Source of the DNA: Gaeumannomyces sp. JS-464
Taxonomy: Eukaryota > Ascomycota > Sordariomycetes > Magnaporthales > Magnaporthaceae
Direction of reading: 5' to 3'
DNA length: 64,000 nucleotides
NCBI GenBank assembly: GCA_002197995.1
Contig: NGZR01000003.1
Span: 2,852,001-2,916,000, forward strand
Position numbers and translations under genes: made by a program. A model generated the notes under the pieces. That model was not told where the DNA came from and searched no databases. It saw nothing but the letters and a program-made list of their open reading frames with translations. Shown in pieces: positions 56,700 through 64,000 of the stretch; within the stretch, counting starts at the first letter, position 1; every line of letters starts with the position of its first letter.

Positions 56700-58450
56700 T
56701 AAAACTAACCCTAAGCCTTTTAGTAAGGTGCCTTCCCTTGCCGGCCGTACGGGCCGCGCCTTCGGGGCAGCGAATTTGCCGGGCTTACCTCGGCAGCGTC
56801 GGCGGTGGCAGTAGCGGCAGGAACGGCGGCGGCGGCGGGGGTAACGGAAGCAGCGGCGTTGCCGGTACCGGCCGCGGGATTAGCATTAGCGGTAGCGGTT
56901 ATAACGGAATTGTCCGTAGTAACCGGGGGTAACCGCGGTTGCAGGGGGCGTTGGCGGTGGCGGCGGCAGCGGCGGCTTCCACCTTTTTTACCGCCGCCCG
57001 GTACGCTTGTGCGCCTAATTTCCTAACCGCGCTTTTTTCCCCACGGGTTAAATGCTTTAGCATTCCGTTTACCCGTACAGGCTTTATAAAGCAGTTCGGG
57101 TGGTCGGCTAAATACGGGCCCGAGCAGTTCGCGCATTGCGGGGGGCCGTACACGGTTGTACGTGCCGGTCGTCGTTTATTTTCCCGCACCGAAAGCACTT
57201 ATCGGCCCGGGCGCAATTACGGGCCACGTGAAAGCCGTGGCAGCCAGGGGTGTACTGGGTAACCGGCGGGTATCGTTATACGCGGCGTAAAAAAAAGTAA
57301 TCCCCTAAAGCTTAAACCCGGCCACTTGCGAATAAAGGGATATAATCCACGATATACGCTTTTGGTAGTCGACGCCGGCCTTAAAAAGCTTAACGTTTAC
57401 CGGTTTATGCCCTATTTAGGCTTCCACTTCCTCCCGAACCAATTTATCCGATACCGGGACGCATTGTCCAAAGCCGTTGGTTAAAAAGGTAAGGCAGCCG
57501 GAAATTACGTAGTTATACCAAATTTCGGGCTTTTCGATCCTTTCGGCGTTATATAAACGGCCTAATTCGGATCGGTATTACAAAAGCCGGCTTTAAATAT
57601 CGGCCGTTTTTGCTTTTAATACGAACCCGGTAGGGGTTCGGTACGCCTCCGGGACGTCGGCCGTCGTAAACGGCAGGTCCCTGCTATCGGCAAAAGCTTT
57701 GCGAATGTTAAAGCCCGTTTGTTAGTTAGCCCAAGCTTGCCGTTCTTCCGGGATCCTAACGAACACCCGGAAGTCGGCTTTAAAGCTTGTTAATAGGCGG
57801 GGTGCCCGGGTTTAAAGCGTACGGCCCCGAAAAGCCTATGCGGGTTATTGGGGTTATTAGTGGCCCTTTTAGGCCACCGACGCGTAAGTGGCTAGGGGCG
57901 CGCGTTACGGGGGCTCCGGGGCCCCGTATAAGCTTCTTTCCTTTTCGGCCGGCGTAGGTAAACCGAAAAGGGCTTGTTTAGCGTAGTCGATAAAACAATC
58001 TTTCCAGCCGTTAGCTTCGGGGATTGCTTCCGCCGGAAAGGAAGCAATGCCGGCGTCGATAAATCGGGCTAGCGTGGCGCAAATTAGGGCCGTTTGTTAT
58101 TATTTGCGGCTATAGCTCGCAATAATTTCCTCCGCGGCCGCCGCGGCCGACCCGACGGGTAAGCGCGTACGCCGGCGTTAAGGGGGGGGGGGAGGGGCAC
58201 TTGTGCCGGTGCTGCCGTTATGGGAGCCTTCCTGGCCCTAATCGGGCCTTGTTGGGTGTTGCTAATTCCGCAACGGGGATGGCGTAATCGGGTGCGCTAA
58301 CGCGCGGGGGGCCCGGGTGGCAGCGACGCGTTCCTCCGGGCCGTTAGGCCGACGAGGAGGGCGCGCGCCACCTTATTGGCCGAAAGGGGGGCTGTTGGCA
58401 ACGGCATGTTGCCGTCGCCAGCGCCGTTGGCGGGCGTGGTTATTAGTGTT
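56700..58450 (-). pseudogene. LINE L4 ORF1
   Basis: Gag-like protein: an N-terminal basic and proline-rich region from about 58450, the NAERIEKPEIW block near 57535, knuckles near 57130-57240 (CANCSGPYLADHPNC), and a shortened alanine tract near 56800-56990. Broken by indels and stops. Confidence 0.75.
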
Positions 58451-58542
58451 AGGTCGCTAATTGGCGGGTGTTAAAGATTTGTGTGCAATTTGGCAGTGTG
58501 CATTAACAGCGCAATGCCAAAAATTGGTGAATTCGAGGAAGG

Positions 58543-58555
58543 TGGTATTAAACAT
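58543..58555. repeat. Target-site duplication of LINE L4 (right)
   Basis: TGGTATTAAACAT, identical to 52351-52363. Confidence 0.9.
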
Positions 58556-58666
58556 AAGGTTAATATACGTGCCTTTATGCCGGTATGCGTAGTTAGCACC
58601 ACCGGATTTCCTGTTTTTTTCTTTTAAAAAATTTGCAAAATCCTCTTTTAACGACTCGATTATTAA
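58556..58666 (-). pseudogene. Exon-like fragment interrupted by LINE L4
   Basis: On the - strand, after an acceptor-like GCTAACTTTTACCTCTCGCAG, an open frame reads LIIESLKEDFANFLKE, then SGGANYAYRHKGTYINL. If LINE L4 and one TSD are removed it continues MFNTIADSTAVGPES and stops at 52316-52318. It may be the upstream exon of the Clr5 gene or another gene's 3' end. Mildly AT-shifted. The LINE L5 tail begins 40 bp further on. Confidence 0.4.
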
Positions 58667-58706
58667 CTGCGAGAGGTAAAAGTTAGCAAGTATTCGCGTG
58701 TTAAAG

Positions 58707-60915
58707 TAAGTGAGTAAGTAAGTATATTTAACGTCGGTAAGTCGGGATTTACCAGTCCTTACCTCCTAAGGGGCATACGACGTGCTAGCGCTACCTAAGC
58801 TATTTACACTAAGCTATAGTGCTGCTATACGGCGGCTAACAAATTAAACCCGAAGGCATACGAAGGTCGGGCCGTATTCCGGCGCTCCTTATTTGTAAGC
58901 GGGCAATCGGCATTAGGGCGTATATAAACGCCGGGGCGTTGTAAACGTTGCGGGTGGTAATAGTGCGATCGGACGGCAAATGTGCTGTAAAAAGGGGCGG
59001 GGCTAGGCGGGGGATTTTTTAAAGCCGCCCTTGTACCCAGCCGGGGCTGCAAGGGATTAACAAACTTACTATTGGTCCGGGTGGTATAAAAGGAAAGGTG
59101 TAAATGCTGGGAAAAAAGAAATAAGTGCAAAAGATAAAAGGGAAAGTAATTAAGTTATGTGCAGTTTATTAGCCCTATTATTATCGTTTGGCGATAATGT
59201 AATAGTTAATAGCTTTAACGAACGAAGCAAAAAGGAAAGGCTTTTATAATAGCCGTTTTTAATACCCGGGTTTGTTAAAGGTCGAAGCGGGGTCGGTTAT
59301 AAGCCATTTATTTTCCGTAGCTTTTGCTAGTTTGTAAAATACCTGGTAAAACGGAGATTTGTTTTTTTTACAGCGGCACGGGTTATTATCCTCGTGTTTA
59401 AATTTTTGGTAGTACTAATTGAAATTCCCGTGGTTTATACGTGCGGCTATTAACCGTTATCTTACTTTTCGGTATAATTGCAAAGCGTTGGGTAAGCGTT
59501 ATGGTATCGGCGGAAAGCTTAAGGCTTTATATCGTTTTAAAAGGTTACTTTCGAACTAAGCATTCCGGGCATTCCGCGCCATTTTCCGGGCTAAAGCTTT
59601 AACGCTAGCCATTATTAGTTTAGCATATTAAAGTACCGGGAAGGCCGTGTTAAGCTTTGCTTTACCGTTGGTTTCCTCGTTTTTAAAATTCTTATATAGC
59701 CCGGGGATTAACGAACGTGTACCCGGTATTTATTTATAAAATGATAAACTTTTTTAAAAGCCTTTTACGAATTATTAAAAGCCGTGCTTATAAAGCCGTT
59801 AACCGCCGAGGTGTTATCGAGGTATAAATGGTAAATGCAATTATGATAATTTTAAATAGCTTTGCGAAAGCCTATTTAGGCTTTTTCCGTTTCGCCGTTA
59901 AATATTTTGGCAAAGTGCGCCAGTTTGCCGTGCTTAAAAAGTTTACGTTAGCCGGTTTGGTATATTACTTAACTATATTTAATTATTTCGTTTTCCGGTT
60001 TAAGCCCGTCGTTATAAATTATAACGTTTATAAAAAAGGGTATTTAATTACGTTATAAATACTTTAACGGCTATTTACTTTTTTTATATAATTACCGTAA
60101 ACTTTATATATTTATAAAAAAGGTAAGCCGGGCGAGTGCAAACCGGAAGGAGTTTAATTGTTTTTCGCAACCAAGTCGTTTATTTGCCGGGTAAGCCCGT
60201 TGTAAATCTTCGGGCGTTAATCGTCGGTTTAACCGTTGTAGTTAAAAGGTGAGCTTTTAAAACCGTGTTAATATAAGCCGCAAAACGAAAGCGGATTTGT
60301 TTTAAAAACGCTTTAACGTTTAAAATGCCGGATTCGTAATGCAAAGCTTTTATCGGTATGGTTTTCCAAACTAGTACCACTGTTTAAAAAAACGTAATTA
60401 AAGCTTTATTAACCCGTTTAATTAAATGGTTTTAACGGATATATTATTATTATGCAAATTTATACAAATGTAGTTTAAATTTGCATTTATACTATACTTT
60501 AGCCCGTATAATGCTATTAGGATAATAACCGTCGTAACGGCTTTATATACCGATCGCTTTAGTAACGTTTTAACCGATAAATAAGCTTTTAAAAATGGTT
60601 AACAACGTTTAAGGCTTTTGCAACCTTATTATTAACGTGCGGTTTAAAATTAAACTTTTAGTTGAAAAAAACGCTTAATTATCGTAAAATTGCCGGGCTT
60701 TTAAAGCTTTCGGCAGCTTATTATATAGTTAAACCTTCGGCTTTAACCACCAAAGTCGTGGGGTTTTTTTACTTAGAAAAATGCATAAGTTTGCATTTTT
60801 TCAAGTCGAAAGCAACTTTATTAACTTTACCTTAACGTAGGATTTTTATTACCGTTACTTTTGTTTTACAAAAGCACTTTTTCGGGAAGTTGCTCGTTAC
60901 GCATATGCTTATATT
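58707..60915 (-). mobile_element. LINE L5, 5'-truncated and strongly mutated
   Basis: A - strand LINE 3' part: tail (GTAAGTGAGTAAGTAAGTATA) at 58707, 3' UTR, RNase H (about 60060-59640), and RT end up to YADD-proximal sequence near 60915. There it is cut by the Gypsy E LTR. More diverged from L1-L4 than they are from one another, so probably older. No ORF survives. Confidence 0.85.
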
Positions 60916-61386
60916 TGTTACAATTAAAGGTTTACTTTTAAAGTAAAGCACTTCGGGGGTGGAAAGGATTATATCGCTGGTGTTGGTAAATAAAAAACCA
61001 CGTAACTTAAAAAGATAATTTAATTGCTTGCTTTAAAAGATGCTTAAAAGCTAACTTACGTTAATTAATGCCGAAGCTTTAATTAAAGTTACTTAAAAAA
61101 TAAAAGAAATTTATCCGTTAGATACTCGCTGCTTTTACTTTAATAGGCTTTAAATTTAATTTTTGCTTTGTTTATTAAACTTATAAATCCTGTTTAAATT
61201 TATCGCTTTATTTTTAACTATTACAAATTTACAAATTTAGCTTGGATTTATCGCTTTGTTTTTAGCTACCACAAATTTATAAATCTTGCTTAAGTTACGT
61301 AATTCCACGTAATAAAATGCGGGGTAAAAGTACTATTTAAAGCTTACCCGTTTTGTTATTTTAAAGCTTGCATGCTAGTTGTAACA
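60916..61386 (-). repeat. Gypsy E 3' LTR
   Basis: 471 bp, TGTTACAATT to GTTGTAACA on the - strand, B subtype (GGGGGTGGAAAGGATTATATCGCTGG). It is inserted into the RT of LINE L5. Confidence 0.85.
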
Positions 61387-61501
61387 TTAGGTTTTCTTTT
61401 TTTAAACTAAGTTTTTTTAGCCACGTTTTATCGCCCCGCCATTTGTTAATGGTAAATACTTTTTTTTTTACCATTTCCTATCCTTTTTTTATCTTAACAA
61501 A

Positions 61502-62184
61502 ATGTTTGGTCGGGTGCGAAAACGTTTTTTTGCAAAGAAACCCTTTAACGTAAAAACCTGTTTGTTTAAATCCTTTTTTTCCTATCGAAATTGTTACGGT
61601 GTAATCGCTTATATAAAAACCTGGCGGGTCGTAGCCCTCGATACGATAACGTTCCTTTTTGCTTTGGTATAACGGGTACTACCTTGGTTTAATCCCGTAA
61701 TAAAAATGATTTTTTATTTTTTTGCCGCGAAGTTTTAAAGCGTAAAAAGTGCGAGGCTTTTCTTTAGGATTCGTCGCAGTACGTGGAATGCTTTAGTTAA
61801 AACGGTACAAGTTACGACATTTTAAGCCCTTTTCCCGCGCAGTTTTAAAAAATCGGAAAATAATACGTAAAGTTAAAAGCTAAGCTGGAAGCAAAAAAAA
61901 AGCGCCGTATTATAAAACGGGAGCTTTTCGTTGTTAACGCTCGTATTAAAAGTTTAAAAACGCAAAAAATGTGGTTTAAAAAGAAAATGCGCCCGTTTTG
62001 GCGCGGTATTAATACTATAAAGGAATTAAAACGTATTAAATAGGAGGAGGCCAACCGGGAAGTTCGCTAAGTTGTTTCGCAACCCGAGCTATTCGTAATT
62101 CCTGCCGTTTTTCTTAATTAGCAATTGTTTAAAGTTAATTTTAACCTAAACCTATTTCCTTTTTTTAACCTAAGTAAATTGTAA
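61502..62184 (+). pseudogene. Antisense accessory ORF of Gypsy E
   Basis: Third copy of the antisense ORF: start MFGRVRKRFFAK, Cys cluster KRKKCEAFL-stop-DSSQ with one cysteine changed to tyrosine (QYVEC) near 61780, a lysine-rich helix (KAKLEAKKKRRII, FKKKMRPFWRGIN), end FNLSKL-stop. It is longer than the others because of a 111-bp insertion near 61592. The tRNA-like module follows after 20 nt. The same position and strand as in Gypsy A and B support an element gene. Confidence 0.55.
61592..61702 (+). mobile_element. 111-bp solo mini-LTR inside the antisense ORF
   Basis: TGTTACGGTG...CCCGTAATA (from GTAACA) with inverted ends TGTTACGG/CCGTAATA, absent from the other two copies. Flanked by GAAAT and AAAAT, a 5-bp duplication with one G-to-A. 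It does not resemble the 141-bp TRIM LTR. Confidence 0.6.
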
Positions 62185-62204
62185 TTCTTTTAATAATTTC
62201 TTTA

Positions 62205-62274
62205 AATTTTATAGCGTATTAAATGTAGCTTTAGTTTTTTTACCAAGGTTTTAAATTCGAATCCCGGCACGATT
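62205..62274 (+). other. tRNA-like module, Gypsy E copy
   Basis: 70 nt: 5' arm AATTTTA, TAGCGTATTAA in place of the A box, TTCGAATCCCGG T loop/stem, 3' arm CACGATT. The same length and position as in Gypsy B. Confidence 0.5.
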
Positions 62275-62339
62275 ATTATTAAAAACCCAATTGTTAAATT
62301 TTTAGTAATTGGTTTTTTAATTACTTTTGCTTTTGCTAA

Positions 62340-63859
62340 CCTTTTTATAAGTGCTTTTACCGATATTTTGTTAAAGTTTCCTAGTAATTTACAAAGTTAA
62401 TTGCTTTTTCCCACTTGTTTTCCTTGTAATATTTACTTTTTTCATTTAATTAAGTACTTTTTAAGCTTACCTTTTAGCTTATAATTTAAAACTTTTTCGA
62501 TTTCGTACTTTCGTTTTAAGTTAACTTTTATTAACTCGTTATTTTAAAAGCACGGTAATGCTAATTCGAATAGGGAAATATAAAAAACCAGGTAGGATTT
62601 TATAATTAGTAGTAATTAAAATTTGTAATTTACGTTTAAAACTTTTTTTAGCATTTTAAAAAGTTCCAATTTTTTATGGTTTAATTTGTCGTTTAATCGT
62701 TTTGTTGTAATATTGCGTCGAAAAAAATACACGTTATTCTTTTTTTTAAAAGTTAGTTTTTCGATTTCTTTTATTTATTTAAGTAGCTATACAGTGTTAT
62801 AGCTTTTTTAGCTTTGTTTAAAAGTGTTTATGCAGTTTAATAAGCTCCGTTATTTATATTTTTACTATTAAGGCATATTTTCCTACCCTAAGTTTTTATA
62901 CGCTGTAAGCGTAAACCCGTAGTTCGTATAAAACGGTGTAATGCTTATACTTTTATAAATTAAGCTGTTATAAACGAATTAAGTTATAAAAAGTAAATAT
63001 ACCTAGTTATTTTGTTTATAATTAACGTAATAACGTAAGTATTATTTTATAGTTTAATTCGTTCGTTTCGTTTATTTATTTGTTTAAAAGTGGTAAACTG
63101 CTAATAAAAAGTGCTTCGCTTTTAACTTATTTATAAGCCTTTTTTAAAACTTACTTATAAACGGCTTGTTTTTATTTGTAATTAAAAGTTTCGGCGTATC
63201 GTATTTCGCTATTACGTGCTTAATAAAAACGTACGCTAGTTTTATAACGTCGCTGTTTTTTTATTCGGTAAAAATAAAGCGTATTTAGTAAACTTATTTA
63301 TTATTACCAGCATATTATCGTACTTCGCTCCGGTTATTAGTTTTTTAAATTGCGAAAGTTTAATAACGAAGTTTATAATAACTTTTTGCTATGCTTCGTT
63401 CGGTATTAGCAAAAGTTATAACAACTTATATGGTTTATATTTATTAATTTTGTTTTTAGCATAGTTTTCGCAATTTTTTATTACGTTTTTATTTTAGCTT
63501 AAGTTTTTGCGAATTTGTAATATTGCTATAACCGTTTTTACGTTTTTTTTACGCTTTAATAGCCGTGTGCTAACTGTTTGTAAATTTGTTAAATTTTTTT
63601 TAAGGTTTAAACTTTTCTTTATTAAACCGTTTTAACGAGTATGTTTTATATTAAAATTAAAAATTTATTTAATTTTTCTGTTAAAATTACCCGTATTTTT
63701 TTCAAGTATTAAAACGTAATGGTCCGGTTATTAGCTTAAAGTGTTCGCTCGACCGTTTTTCGACCTTTTTCGGTATTTAATCCAAATGTCGTAATTTTGC
63801 AAAAATTTATTTTAACGAATTTATCGCTTATTTAAATTTTTACAAATAGTAAAATGTGT
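62340..63859 (-). pseudogene. Gypsy E pol, 3' part: integrase and chromodomain
   Basis: Colinear with 7900-9440 and 15410-16960. Chromodomain near 62430-62560, integrase core near 63180-63330 (TKYALF block near 63275), integrase zinc region near 63400-63560, end of RNase H near 63700-63859. Heavily mutated. At 63860 Fot1 F4 enters at a TA. Confidence 0.8.
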
Positions 63860-63861
63860 TA

Positions 63862-64000
63862 ACGTGGTTTACAAGCGAGTAGCGCACATAAGCGAATGGC
63901 GCGTTTTCCATCGCGACTCGCGTTTCCCACTTTTAACCCCAATTTCTTAACAACCACAAATGGCGTCGACATTTAGCGAAGTTAAAATTGTTTTTACCAT
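63862..64000 (+). mobile_element. Fot1/pogo transposon F4, 5' end
   Basis: After TA (63860-63861) comes ACGTGGTTTACAAGCGAGTA with a two-unit end repeat (cores CGAGTAGCGCA and CGAATGGCGCG). The transposase start ATG GCG TCG ACA is at 63960 (MASTFSEVKIVF) and runs off the window. The start codon is less damaged than in F1-F3. Confidence 0.85.

Larger units (their letters stand above)
52364..58542 (-). mobile_element. LINE L4, full length with perfect 13-bp TSD
   Basis: 6179 bp on the - strand; the tail GAGTGAGTGAGTGAGTATA (+ strand view) starts at 52364 and the 5' end is CCTTCCTCGAATTC at 58542. Flanked by TGGTATTAAACAT on both sides, with no extra bases. This defines the true ends of the family. 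Subfamily II, with more C-to-T/G-to-A change than L1-L3. Confidence 0.95.

Overview
This window comes from the transposon-rich part of a filamentous ascomycete genome. The evidence is: Tad1/I-like LINEs with gag-like zinc knuckles, chromodomain Gypsy elements (chromoviruses), Fot1/pogo DNA transposons, a Clr5-domain gene with short fungal introns, and mutation that looks like repeat-induced point mutation (RIP). About 59 kb is nested, decayed mobile DNA. One GC-balanced island of about 5 kb (47.26-52.35 kb) looks like host sequence. I see no rRNA, no CRISPR array and no convincing functional tRNA gene.

Layout. 1-4.0 kb: two LINE fragments. 4.0-6.6 kb: a stack of Gypsy LTRs and a Gypsy gag on the + strand. 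6.6-47.0 kb: Gypsy A (- strand), with Gypsy B inserted in its 5' LTR. Gypsy B has a 3' LTR at 13926-14376 and a 5' LTR at 46157-46605. It was hit by a Fot1 (17543-19403), by a second Fot1 (20312-21038 plus 35866-36997) and by a small LTR element X (43491-44310 plus 34019-35221). The second Fot1 received a miniature LTR element (TRIM). The TRIM received two tandem LINEs. X received a third LINE. 47.0-47.26 kb: a LINE tail. 47.26-52.35 kb: host island with an unidentified multi-exon gene (+) and a broken Clr5-domain gene (-). 52.36-58.54 kb: LINE L4 with a perfect 13-bp target-site duplication. 58.7-60.9 kb: an old LINE. 60.9-64 kb: the 3' part of Gypsy E, entered by another Fot1.

The main structural result is an inversion. 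Halves of the second Fot1, of the TRIM, of X and of two LINEs lie 14-22 kb apart in opposite orientation. Their target-site duplications (AGGCG; TGCCGTGTCCCGTG; CCCAA[A/G]CACT; ATTT[T/C]) match only if the segment between LINE L2 and LINE L3 is flipped back. That restores one continuous Gypsy B (gag-PR-RT-RH-IN-chromodomain) with nested passengers.

The most novel biology is in the 3' region of the Gypsy elements. All three copies carry an antisense ORF of about 177 codons (Cys cluster plus charged helix) followed by a tRNA-like module, between the chromodomain and the 3' LTR. Other unusual signals are RIP-like decay that spares CpG, a three-LTR TRIM, a 111-bp solo mini-LTR, a SINE-like insertion, and Fot1 end repeats whose core sequence varies in a matched way. 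Nearly all element genes are pseudogenes through C-to-T/G-to-A stops and small indels. All joins and alignments were made by eye.
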